From Azophilus sp965200465 (GTDB lineage Bacteria > Pseudomonadota > Gammaproteobacteria > Pseudomonadales > Azotimanducaceae), in contig OZ241358.1 in assembly GCA_965200465.1 (NCBI GenBank), positions 620,001 through 684,000 of the forward strand: a stretch of DNA of 64,000 bases, written 5' to 3'. Each line of letters begins with the position of its first letter. Within the stretch, counting starts at the first letter, position 1. Positions 28,141-36,375 of this stretch are shown here, in pieces. Below the pieces are notes generated by a model. It saw only the letters and a program-made list of their open reading frames with translations. It ran no database searches and had not been told where the DNA came from. A program made the translations under genes and the position numbers.

Positions 28141-29069
28141 AGGCGCACTGGGTCCAACTCCTCAGTTAGCCCCAAGCGGCGCTCTTCCGCGGCTTTCGCC
28201 GCCAATCGTTTCAGCAAGGGTCGGGAAGTGGCGAAGGCGCGGTCCCATCGCGCTTCGTCCAAGGCGTCGGCCGCAGTCAGGGCGGGAACGACCTCCTGTT
28301 CCTCAGGCGGGGGACGGCGGCATACATCCAGCCAATCGATTGGCTCAATGCCGTTGCGCTGCAAATACTGATTGGCGCGACAGAAGTGCTCCGACCCCTT
28401 TATCCCTATGCGGGGATGCCGTGCAGGCGGCAAAACCTCATGGCGGTTGCGGTTGACGCCGGCACCCTTCCTTTGGGCCTCTTCCCCCCAAAGCATGAAT
28501 ACGACATGTTCGCGGTGCTCGTTGATGGTTTCGATAATTCGATCCGTGAAACGCTCCCAGCCTTTGCACAGGTGTTTGCCGGGGCAGCCCTCTCGAACCG
28601 TCAACACCGCATTCAGCAAGAGCACGCCTTGTCTCGCCCAAGGAGTTAGACAGCTGCAGCCCTGCGGCACCGTGCGTCGGTTGCCGCCTGGCGGTGGGCA
28701 CTTTTTCATGTTGCGGTTGACTTCCGCAAAGATTTTCTGCAGGGATTGCGGCCGCTCGCCGCACTCGACGGAAAAGGCCAAGCCATGCGCTTGGCCAAGC
28801 GTGAAATAGGGATCTTGGCCGATGATGACGACTTTCACCTCATCCAGGGTCGTCTCGTCCAAAGCTTCAAAAATGCGCTCAGGCTGCGGAAAGATGGCGT
28901 GCTCGGCCTCTTCACGGATCAAGTATTGGCGCAGACGGCGCATGTACGGCTCATCGAACTCCGCCCCAAGATGGGGCGCCCAGCAAGCCCGCCGCCCGCT
29001 GGCGAAGTGCTCCGCCGTCAAGATGTCAGCTATGGGCACTCTTTTCCGTTCCGCGTCTGTGCGCACCAT
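28137..29069 (-). CDS. Uracil-DNA glycosylase (family 1) fused to an antitoxin-like C-terminal domain
   Basis: I took ATG 29069 (longer starts at 29099 and 29126 are possible), giving 310 residues. Residues about 20-240 are a family-1 UDG: VVIIGQDPYFTLGQAHGLAFS (catalytic Asp kept; the usual DPYH His is Phe), GVLLLNAVLTVREG (Asn kept), FMLWGEEAQRKG, and ARHPRIG in place of HPSPLS, His kept. UDG normally ends near GIEPIDW. Here about 65 residues follow, ending ALTAADALDEARWDRAFATS then LTEELDPVRL, the pattern of RelE/ParE-partner antitoxins. The broken toxin gene overlaps its stop. An AGGAGG lies just before the tail (about 28300), perhaps a relic start of a separate antitoxin. Confidence 0.8.
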   Translation of the reverse strand: MVRTDAERKRVPIADILTAEHFASGRRACWAPHLGAEFDEPYMRRLRQYLIREEAEHAIFPQPERIFEALDETTLDEVKVVIIGQDPYFTLGQAHGLAFSVECGERPQSLQKIFAEVNRNMKKCPPPGGNRRTVPQGCSCLTPWARQGVLLLNAVLTVREGCPGKHLCKGWERFTDRIIETINEHREHVVFMLWGEEAQRKGAGVNRNRHEVLPPARHPRIGIKGSEHFCRANQYLQRNGIEPIDWLDVCRRPPPEEQEVVPALTAADALDEARWDRAFATSRPLLKRLAAKAAEERRLGLTEELDPVRL

Positions 29070-29200
29070 TTGAGTGCGGCCCTCTTTGAGTCTGCGCATT
29101 CTTGCGCCGCCATTGCGGCCTGTCAATGCGGCGTGCTATTTTTTGCAGCGGTCGGGGAGCGGGATGGCGTCGGCTCCTTGGGTCCTCAACGAAGGCGCGA

Positions 29201-30610
29201 ATGGACAAAGCGACGACCATCCTCATCACGCTGATCGCCTACAAGGTCGTCCTGCTGGGCATTGGCTTTTGGGCTGGTTCGCGCACCCGCAGCACTGCGG
29301 ACTTCTTCCTGGGCGGGCGCGGCTTGGGGCCCTTGGTGGCGGCGGTCAGCTATTGCTCCAGCGCATCCTCCGCCTGGACCCTGCTGGGCGTCAGCGGCAT
29401 CGCCTACGTCATTGGCCTGCCCGCCCTGTGGCTGGTGGGCGGCTCCGTTTTGGGCATGTTCGTCGCTTGGTTCTGGATGGCGCCGCGCATGCAGGCGTTC
29501 ACCCGCAAGCACGGGTACATCACCCTCACCGAGGTGGTCGGCCACGGCTGCTCCGGGCGAATGCGCACTTGGATTGCCGCGGTTGCTTCGCTGATAGTGG
29601 TCTGCACCTTCGTGTTCTATGTGGCGGCGCAGTTTCAGGGGGCCGGCAACACCTTCGCCGCCAGCTTCAACCTCTCCATTGCGCACAGCATCCTCATTGG
29701 CGCGGCCATCATCATGATCTACACCCTGGTGGGCGGTTTCTGGGCGGTGAGCGTTACGGATACGGTGCAGGGGCTGCTGATGGCCCTGACGGCGCTGCTG
29801 CTGCCGCTGGCGGCGTTGCTCGAGTTGGGCGGCGTCGGCGGCTTTTTGGACAGGCTGGCGGCGGTTAGTGCGCCGGAACAACTCAGCCTCACCGCCGGCA
29901 ACCTTGGCCTAGCCGCCTTGGGCGTCGTCTTCGGGGGCCTCGCCATGAACTTCGGCACCTACGGTCAGCCGCACCTGCTGGTGCGCTTCATGGCGCTGCG
30001 GGACGGGAAGGCCCTGCGCCAAGCCAGGCTCATCACCATTGGCTGGTACTTTCTGGTGTTCTCCGGCATGTGCTTCCTAGGCTTGGCGGGGCGCATCCTG
30101 CATCTGCAAATCGACAACCCCGAAACCATCTTCTTCCTGCTGACGGACACCCTGTTCACGCCGGTGGTCGGCGCCGTGCTGCTGGCGGCGGTGCTTTCCG
30201 CCATCATGTCCACGGCGGACAGCCAGCTGTTGGTGGCCGCCTCCGCTCTGTCCCATGACCTCGGCCTAGGCGGGAACCGTCCGCGGCGCAGCCTGCTGAT
30301 CTCCCGCCTCACCATCGCCGCGTTGGTGGTCTTGGCCGTGCTGGTGGCCTTGTACCTGCCGGAAAGCATCTTCAGCCGCGTGGCGGTGGCTTGGACCGCC
30401 CTAGGCGCCGCCTTCGGCCCCACCGTCATCCTGCGGCTGGCCGGCCTGCAACTGCGGCCGTTGGGGGTGCTGCTGTCCATAGTCACGGGCTTCGGTCTGT
30501 CGGTGCTCTTCTACCTGCTGCCGGACACCCCGGGCGACATCCTGGAGCGCATGGGGCCAATCCTCTCCGCAACCTTGGTGCTGCTGCCCTTCGCCTCCCG
30601 GCCAAGGTAG
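29201..30610 (+). CDS. Sodium:solute symporter family protein
   Basis: I chose ATG 29201, since the upstream frame lacks structure and the first helix (TILITLIAYKVVLLGIGFWAG) follows directly. The 469-residue protein has about 13 helices with SSS-family hallmarks: RTRSTADFFLGGRGLGPLVAA, YCSSASSAWTLLGVSG, and ADSQLLVAASALSHDL in a later helix. It resembles PutP-type sodium symporters; the substrate cannot be assigned. It is divergent from the glycosylase gene. Confidence 0.9.
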   Translation: MDKATTILITLIAYKVVLLGIGFWAGSRTRSTADFFLGGRGLGPLVAAVSYCSSASSAWTLLGVSGIAYVIGLPALWLVGGSVLGMFVAWFWMAPRMQAFTRKHGYITLTEVVGHGCSGRMRTWIAAVASLIVVCTFVFYVAAQFQGAGNTFAASFNLSIAHSILIGAAIIMIYTLVGGFWAVSVTDTVQGLLMALTALLLPLAALLELGGVGGFLDRLAAVSAPEQLSLTAGNLGLAALGVVFGGLAMNFGTYGQPHLLVRFMALRDGKALRQARLITIGWYFLVFSGMCFLGLAGRILHLQIDNPETIFFLLTDTLFTPVVGAVLLAAVLSAIMSTADSQLLVAASALSHDLGLGGNRPRRSLLISRLTIAALVVLAVLVALYLPESIFSRVAVAWTALGAAFGPTVILRLAGLQLRPLGVLLSIVTGFGLSVLFYLLPDTPGDILERMGPILSATLVLLPFASRPR

Positions 30611-30618
30611 CTCAGCCG

Positions 30619-30990
30619 ATGCGAAACCCACTCCTTTGTTTGGACGCCAACGCTTCAATCGATATTGGCGTCGTGCTCAATCTTCAGGGCAAGGGCGAAT
30701 CGCTGGATGCGCAAAGGCAGAAGATCAACGAATCTTGGGAGAGCGTGTTTTATGACGAGGCTATAAAGGAGCGCATTCCCAAGACCCTTTTAGGCAGGGC
30801 CGTACCCTGTGCCTCTGCCGGCGCCGTGCTGCGCAATGTGCTTGGCGTTCTTCAAAGCTCTCAAGTGATCCTTGACCGTGTTGCGGTTGGCGCCAGTCAG
30901 CCTGACGATTTGGGCCACCGTTACGCGCCCATGCTCCTGGCAGAGCTCCAGTATTTTCTGAGAGAGTTCGGGAAGGTCTCCTATGATTAG
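30619..30990 (+). CDS. Doubtful small ORF downstream of the symporter
   Basis: The ORF begins nine bases after the symporter stop (MRNPLLCLDANASIDIGV, then LDAQRQKINESWESVFYDEA). The first 57 codons lie outside other genes and look plausibly coding. The remainder runs antisense to the fic gene end and is probably not translated meaningfully. No family recognised; possibly a decayed gene fragment. Confidence 0.25.
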   Translation: MRNPLLCLDANASIDIGVVLNLQGKGESLDAQRQKINESWESVFYDEAIKERIPKTLLGRAVPCASAGAVLRNVLGVLQSSQVILDRVAVGASQPDDLGHRYAPMLLAELQYFLREFGKVSYD

Positions 30991-31848
30991 GCGTTCCCGT
31001 TTGATTTTCTTTTCAAGCGCTGCCTTTTGTTGCTGCAGGGATTTCAGGAAATAGATGAGCCAAGGCTGCCAGTTTGCGGACTTCGTCCAGACTCCGTCCT
31101 GGGTTTGACGCAGGCTTAGGTAGTAGGCGTCCTTGGTCTGTTCAATGATGCTCTCAAGTGAACTGTAAGGAGCGTAGTCGTAGCCGGAGCGCAGCAGCAG
31201 CAAGGTCGTCAGGATGCGGGACAGTCTGCCGTTGCCGTCTTGAAACGGGTGGATGGCCAGAAAGACAACTAGAAAAACGGCGATGACGATTAGGGGATGC
31301 CAGCCGTCCTTTTGCAATTGGTCCCGGGTCCACTCCACCAATTCCCGCATCAGCCGCGGCGTGTCGAACGGCGTTGCGGTTTGAAAAACCACGCCTAGGC
31401 GCTTGCCGTCCGGCCCGAGGGCTTCCACATGATTGCTGTGGGTCTTGTACTCCCCTCGATGGCGTTGGTCCTTTGCCGAGTGCTCGAGCAACTTGCCATG
31501 CAGTTGCTTAATGTGGTTTTCGCTGAGGGTTATTTCCCGCCAACTTGCAAAGACCATCTCTGTCGTTTCCGCATAGCCCGCCACTTCCTGTTCGTCCCTG
31601 GTGGTGAATTGACGCCGGCGCAAGCTCGAAAGCAGGCGCTTCACCTCTTGGTTGGTCAGGGCGGCGCCTTCAATGCGGGTGGAGGCGCCGACACTCTCAA
31701 TGGTCGCCACCCGCTGCAAGGAGAGCAGCCGCTCCGGCGCCAGCCGTCCAAGGGCCTGCCAAGCGCCTTTGAATTCGTCGATCTCGGCGATCAGCCGCAG
31801 AATTTTTGGGGTGATTTTCAAGGTGTCGGTCCGGATGCCGTTTTCCAC
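30790..31848 (-). CDS. Fic-domain protein with N-terminal inhibitory helix and C-terminal winged helix
   Basis: GTG 31848 is preceded by GGAGGA, giving 352 residues. The Fic active-site motif HPFQDGNGRLSR is complete (catalytic His present). Upstream at about 60-65, STRIEG matches the (S/T)xxxE(G/N) inhibitory motif, so it is a self-inhibited class II Fic AMP-transferase. The C-terminus (ILELCQEHGRVTVAQIVRLTGANRNTVKDHLRAL) is a winged helix-turn-helix, as in DUF4172-like Fic regulators. It probably modifies a cytoplasmic target with AMP and may control its own promoter. Confidence 0.92.
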   Translation of the reverse strand: MENGIRTDTLKITPKILRLIAEIDEFKGAWQALGRLAPERLLSLQRVATIESVGASTRIEGAALTNQEVKRLLSSLRRRQFTTRDEQEVAGYAETTEMVFASWREITLSENHIKQLHGKLLEHSAKDQRHRGEYKTHSNHVEALGPDGKRLGVVFQTATPFDTPRLMRELVEWTRDQLQKDGWHPLIVIAVFLVVFLAIHPFQDGNGRLSRILTTLLLLRSGYDYAPYSSLESIIEQTKDAYYLSLRQTQDGVWTKSANWQPWLIYFLKSLQQQKAALEKKIKRERLIIGDLPELSQKILELCQEHGRVTVAQIVRLTGANRNTVKDHLRALKNAKHIAQHGAGRGTGYGPA

Positions 31849-31908
31849 TAGTTGTCCTCCATTTTCACATCCAATTCCATCCATTTAAGCCTAGCAGCTT
31901 TTTTGCCG

Positions 31909-31932
31909 TTTATCCATCCATTTATCCATCCA
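31909..31932. repeat. Two tandem 12-mers upstream of fic (possible operator)
   Basis: TTTATCCATCCA occurs twice in succession, with a related CCATCCATTTA at about 31879, 60-85 bp upstream of the fic start. Tandem short sites ahead of a winged-helix protein gene could be its operator. Confidence 0.4.
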
Positions 31933-32068
31933 TTACCACCCAATGACGTTGGCCGCAAGGCAAAAGTCAGCCGTGACTGTTTTTTTCGACTTCGCTATAG
32001 TAGGCGGCATCCCAATTGGGGCTTTGATGCGCAATCGGGTGGCTTGACGTGCAATCAGGGAGCTTGAC

Positions 32069-33139
32069 ATGAAAGTAGGGCTGTTAATGGTGTTCCAGAA
32101 CTTTGAGGACGGAATCACCGATCAGGAGGCGTGGGAGCGGGACGTCGCCCTAGGCGGGCTGGCGGAGCCCCTGGGGTTTGACACCTTGAGCGCCGTGGAG
32201 CACCACTTCTTCAACTACGCCATGTCGCCGGACAACTTGCAGTACCTAAGCTACATGGCGGCCAGGACTGAGCGGGTCGGCCTGCTCACAGGCGCCGTCA
32301 TCCTGCCGTGGAATGACCCGCTGCGGGTGGTGGAGCGCATGATCGTGCTGGATCACCTAAGCCAAGGGCGCGCCCTGTTCGGCATCGGCCGCGGCTTGGC
32401 GCGGCGGGAGTACGACACCTTCGGCGTGGATATGAACGAGGCGCGGGACCGCTTCGACGAGGCGGCGGAGATGATCATTCGCGGCCTGGAGACCGGGGTG
32501 GTGGAGGGCGAAGGCCCCTACTACAAGCAGGTGCGCACGGAGGTGCGCCCAGCCCCCTACGCCAGCTTCAAGGACCGCTTCTACGCCGTGGGCATGTCGT
32601 CGGACTCCGTGCCCGTGGTGGCCCGTTTGGGCGCCAAGATGATGAGCTTCGCGCAGAAGCCCTGGGCGGAGATGGCCCCCCACTTCAACCGCTACCGGGA
32701 CCTTTACCGGGAGCACCACAACACCCAGCCTCCTTCCCCGGTGTGCGTGGATTTCCTAAGCTGCGACGAGAGCGCCGAACTGGCCGAGGCCAACGCCCGC
32801 AAGCACATGTCCAACTACTACATGACGGTCATGGAGCACTACGAGATGGCCAGCGACCATTTCCGCCGCATGAAGGGCTACGGGGACTACGCGGACAACG
32901 CCCAGCTGCTGCGGGATTCCGGCATGGAGGACGCCGCCAACGCCTTCGTTGACATCAACACCTTCGGCACGCCGCAGCAAATTCTGGACAAGATGGACCA
33001 ACGCCGCCGGCACATAGGGGACTTCGATCTCACCGTGCAGGTCAGCTACGGCGGCCTGACCGGGGAGCAGGCGGAGACCAGCATCCGCCTGTTCGCGGAC
33101 AAGGTGCTGCCGGAACTGCAATCCTGGCAAACTTATTGA
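32069..33139 (+). CDS. Luciferase-like flavin-dependent monooxygenase (LLM class)
   Basis: A 356-residue bacterial luciferase-type TIM barrel: MKVGLLMVFQNFEDG at strand 1, SAVEHHFFNYAMSPDN, RTERVGLLTGAVILPWNDPLRVVERMIVLDHLSQGRALFGIGRGL (the conserved R-x-x-x-G-x-G region), and a C-terminal GTPQQILDKMDQ. Uses reduced flavin and oxygen on an organic substrate. It begins a run of plus-strand catabolic genes (ligase, MaoC-like, thiolase-like), so it may act on a fatty, terpenoid or aromatic acid. Confidence 0.9.
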   Translation: MKVGLLMVFQNFEDGITDQEAWERDVALGGLAEPLGFDTLSAVEHHFFNYAMSPDNLQYLSYMAARTERVGLLTGAVILPWNDPLRVVERMIVLDHLSQGRALFGIGRGLARREYDTFGVDMNEARDRFDEAAEMIIRGLETGVVEGEGPYYKQVRTEVRPAPYASFKDRFYAVGMSSDSVPVVARLGAKMMSFAQKPWAEMAPHFNRYRDLYREHHNTQPPSPVCVDFLSCDESAELAEANARKHMSNYYMTVMEHYEMASDHFRRMKGYGDYADNAQLLRDSGMEDAANAFVDINTFGTPQQILDKMDQRRRHIGDFDLTVQVSYGGLTGEQAETSIRLFADKVLPELQSWQTY

Positions 33140-33454
33140 CGGCGCGATAATGCGCACGGCAGCCGCCGCCGAGGATTGCCCCAGCGGCAGCCGTTGCTTC
33201 GGCAGTCTGCTGAAAAGCCAAATGGCGTTGGGCCGAAGTGGCGCGAAACAGGCATTTCTGGAGCCAAAATGGGCTTTTTCTCCCCCCGTTTTCTGGGCAT
33301 TCGGCGTTCCCAAGAACAATTTTCCGCTGGAAGCCGGAGTTTTTCAGCGGGCTGTTAGTCGGGGCAAATGGCCCTTGGTCCCCGCATTTTTTCGTTTTGG
33401 GGTTAGGGGCATGGTTACGGAGCAGGGGAAGCGGTCGCTTGGGTTGACGCCTTC
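33140..33454. other. Intergenic region before the acyl-CoA ligase gene
   Basis: About 315 bp with lower GC near 33230-33400 and T-runs (TTTTTCTCCCCCC at about 33277). No convincing ORF. It probably carries the promoter of the downstream operon; no clear operator was seen. Confidence 0.4.
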
Positions 33455-35002
33455 ATGAACCTAGCGGACATCACCTCCAAATGGGCCAACCTAGACCCGT
33501 CCCGCCCGGCTCTGGTGGACATTCCCAGCGGCCGGCGGGTTGCCTTCGGCGAACTGGAGGAAGCGGTGCTGCGCCTAGCCAACGGCCTGCTGCGCTTGGG
33601 CTTGGCGAAGGGCGACCGGGTGGCCGTCCTAGCCAAGAACAGCATCGAATACTTTGAGGTCTATTACGCCTGCGCCCGCGCTGGGCTGGTCGCCCAGCCG
33701 TTGAACTGGCGTCTCGGCGCGGCGGAGTTGGCCCGCATTCTGGAGGACGGCGAACCAACCGCCTTCGTCGCCTCAACCGAATTCGCCGCCGCACGGGACG
33801 CCTTGGCCGGGCAGGTGGAAGTTCCCCATTGGCTGCAGTTCGGCGATGGCGGGGACGGCAGCTATGAGCGGCTGAAGGCTCAATCCCAGCCGCAAGTCCC
33901 GTCCGCTGCCTTGGGGGGCGATGATCCCCTGTTGATCCTCTACACCGGCGGCACCACCGGCCTGTCCAAGGGAGCGCTGCACTCCCACCACAGCCTGCAC
34001 ATGGGCATGTTGAACCAGACCGTCGCCGAGCGCATCGTGCCCAGCGACGTTTACATGCTCACCGGCCAGATGTTCCACATTCCGGTGGCCTTGGCCATGA
34101 ACTACATGGCCCACGGCTGCCCGGTGGTGCTGATGAACTTCAACGCCGCCGAAGCCCTGCAAATCATTGAGGCGGAGCGGGTGTCCGCCTTCCTCGGCAT
34201 CACCACCATGCTCAACTGGATGATGGCCGTGGAGGGCTTTGCCCGCTACGACCTGTCCAGCCTGCGCAACATACAATACGGCGGCGGGCCGATGCCGGCC
34301 ACCGTGGTCAAGGCGGCGCTCGACGCCTTCCCTTGCACCCTCATTCAGGGCTACGGCCAAACCGAGGGCATGACCATGACCTTCCTCTCCCAGGAGGACC
34401 ACGCCCAAGCCGTGGCCGGCATCCGCCCGGAGCGGCTGAACTCCTGCGGACGGGAGGGCTTCGTCACCCGCGCCCGCATCGTCGATGCCGAGGGCCGGGA
34501 GACGCCCAAGGACGGCGCCACGCCGGGGGAGATCATCATCAAATCGGAGGCCAACATGCTCGGCTATTGGCGCAAGCCGGATTTGACCGCCGAGATCATG
34601 CGCGACGGCTGGATGCGCACCGGGGACGTGGCCACCTGGGACGAGGACGGCTACATCTTCATCGTCGATCGGGCCAAGGACATGATCATCTCCGGCGGCG
34701 AGAACATCTACTCCACCCAGGTGGAGGCCGCCATTCACAAGCATCCCGGCGTTTTGGAGGCGGCGGTGATCGGCGTGCCGGACGAACAATGGGGGGAGTC
34801 GGTGCGGGCCGTGGTGGTGATGAAGCCGGGGGCAAGCGCCACGGAGCAGGAGATCATTGACGCCGCCAAGGCGCATCTCGCCTCCTACCAAAAGCCGCGC
34901 AGCGTTGAATTCGTCGAAAGCCTGCCCAAGGCGCCCACCGGCAAGATCCTCAAGCGCGAACTGCGCGCCCCGCACTGGCGCGGCCAAGGACGCAAGGTGT
35001 AG
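33455..35002 (+). CDS. AMP-forming acyl-CoA synthetase/ligase
   Basis: A 515-residue ANL-superfamily enzyme. The phosphate-binding loop is ILYTGGTTGLSKGALHSH, the A5-like motif is GYGQTEGM, then GWMRTGDVATWDEDGYIFIVDRAKDMIISGGENIYSTQVE (hinge and A8), and the catalytic Lys lies in KAPTGKILKRELR. It activates a carboxylic acid to its CoA thioester; substrate unknown. Four bases separate it from the MaoC-like gene downstream, consistent with an operon feeding activated acid into a beta-oxidation-like route. Confidence 0.95.
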   Translation: MNLADITSKWANLDPSRPALVDIPSGRRVAFGELEEAVLRLANGLLRLGLAKGDRVAVLAKNSIEYFEVYYACARAGLVAQPLNWRLGAAELARILEDGEPTAFVASTEFAAARDALAGQVEVPHWLQFGDGGDGSYERLKAQSQPQVPSAALGGDDPLLILYTGGTTGLSKGALHSHHSLHMGMLNQTVAERIVPSDVYMLTGQMFHIPVALAMNYMAHGCPVVLMNFNAAEALQIIEAERVSAFLGITTMLNWMMAVEGFARYDLSSLRNIQYGGGPMPATVVKAALDAFPCTLIQGYGQTEGMTMTFLSQEDHAQAVAGIRPERLNSCGREGFVTRARIVDAEGRETPKDGATPGEIIIKSEANMLGYWRKPDLTAEIMRDGWMRTGDVATWDEDGYIFIVDRAKDMIISGGENIYSTQVEAAIHKHPGVLEAAVIGVPDEQWGESVRAVVVMKPGASATEQEIIDAAKAHLASYQKPRSVEFVESLPKAPTGKILKRELRAPHWRGQGRKV

Positions 35003-35005
35003 GGG

Positions 35006-35458
35006 ATGGGGCTGCTGACGCCGGAACTGCTGGCCAACATCGGCAAGGCCGCGCCGCCGCGCACCGAGGTCGTCACCCGGCGGGACATCCGCAAGTACGC
35101 CGTCGCCACCAATCAACGGCGCCGCAAGTACCTGGACGGCGACGAAGCGCCGCCCCTCTACCATGTGGCCCTGTTTTGGGATGTTGTGGAGATGGGCGAA
35201 CTGACCCCGGACGGCGTCTCCATAGACAAGCTGCTGCCCAAATTCCCCTTGGAGAAGGCCATGGCCGGCGGCCTGAACATCAGCTACCATGACAGGATTC
35301 GCCCCGGCGACGTTCTGGTCGGCCGCCGCACCCTGACGGACATCTACGAGAAGCAGGGCCGCTCCGGGCCGCTCATCTTCTACGAAGTGGTGCTGAAGGT
35401 GCAGCGCCGGGACGGCCGCCCGGTCATCACCGAAAAGACCACGAGGCTGCTGCGATGA
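35006..35458 (+). CDS. MaoC-like dehydratase, N-terminal-type subunit
   Basis: A 150-residue hotdog-fold protein: PPLYHVALFWDVVEMGELTPDG and SYHDRIRPGDVLVGRRTLTDIYEKQGRSGPLIFYEVVLKV are typical of the FAS1-dehydratase/MaoC_N family. It probably pairs with the next gene product as a heterodimeric enoyl-CoA hydratase/3-hydroxyacyl dehydratase. The stop overlaps an ATGA start at 35455. Confidence 0.85.
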   Translation: MGLLTPELLANIGKAAPPRTEVVTRRDIRKYAVATNQRRRKYLDGDEAPPLYHVALFWDVVEMGELTPDGVSIDKLLPKFPLEKAMAGGLNISYHDRIRPGDVLVGRRTLTDIYEKQGRSGPLIFYEVVLKVQRRDGRPVITEKTTRLLR

Positions 35459-35626
35459 GCGTTTTGCCCAAGCCGAAGGGCGCCCTGGCCGGCGGCGCCC
35501 AAGCTGTTCCGCCTGCTGGCGCCGCGGCGGTTGCCGCATCTAGGTGGGAGGATGCTGTGCGCATTGCGTCTCTTGCGAATGCTGCCTTGCCGGCGGATGG
35601 CCGCAGGGTCCAAGCCGGGGGACAGC

Positions 35627-36106
35627 GTGTCGAATAGTGCGCAAACGGATGCGCGGAGGACCCTGCCGCAACGGGGGGACGCCCTGCCGGAGCAGACCCA
35701 CAAACCGGACAACGTGCAGTTGTTCTTCTACAACGCGGCGCTCTGGAACGCCCATCGCATCCACTACGACCTGCCCTACGCCACGGAGGTGGAGGGCTAT
35801 CCCGGCCTCGTCATCGCCGGCCCGCTGATGGGGGATTGGCTGGGCCAATGCGTTGACGACTGGCTAGGCGAAGCCGGAACCCTGCTCAACCTGGAGTACT
35901 CCAACCGCGGCGCCGCCTACATCGGCGAAACCCTGACCGCGGGAGGTCAGGTCAAAACCGTCGATGCCGCCACGGGGGAAGTATCCTTGGAGCTGTTCAT
36001 CCGCAACGAGGCCGGCGAGGTCATCACGCCAAGCCAAGCGGTGGTGCGCTTTGCGGTGGTTGCGGACGGGGAGGAAGAGCGCAGGGGAAGGGAGCAGGTG
36101 AGCTAG
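35627..36106 (+). CDS. MaoC-like dehydratase, catalytic-type subunit (start uncertain)
   Basis: The protein reads LPEQTHKPDNVQLFFYNAALWNAHRIHYD then YPGLVIAGPLMGDWLGQ, the hot-dog signature of the MaoC partner subunit. GTG 35627 follows GGGGGAC; a longer in-frame start is TTG 35531. The expected overlapping start at 35455 (ATGA) opens another frame (to 35637) without recognisable homology, so the 5' end may have suffered a frameshift. About 159 residues from GTG 35627. It would hydrate an enoyl-CoA from the upstream ligase product. Confidence 0.75.
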   Translation: MSNSAQTDARRTLPQRGDALPEQTHKPDNVQLFFYNAALWNAHRIHYDLPYATEVEGYPGLVIAGPLMGDWLGQCVDDWLGEAGTLLNLEYSNRGAAYIGETLTAGGQVKTVDAATGEVSLELFIRNEAGEVITPSQAVVRFAVVADGEEERRGREQVS

Positions 36107-36375
36107 TGTGCAGGACGCCCAACGAGCTGCGCCGGCGCTTGCGGATGGCGTGTGGAATTTCGGCAGGCGCGGTGGCGGGTGGCTGAATTTGCGCCCTCAG
36201 GTTGGTTTAATGAAGATCGATTTTCATTGAGCGACAGCATGTGCAGCGGGTCGCCAAAGGTAGGGCCTGAAGAGGAGCGCGGCTTGGCTCTGCGGCGGCA
36301 TGGGTTGTCGTCATGGGTGCCGCCGCTCGGCAAAGGGGCCGCCTGCTTTTGGTCAATTTTGCAAGGGAGCTTGGC

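Noticed and set aside
33773..35539. 588-codon minus-strand ORF opposite the acyl-CoA ligase
   Set aside because: Antisense of a strongly conserved ANL enzyme; the frame is open because of GC-rich codon use and has no domain.
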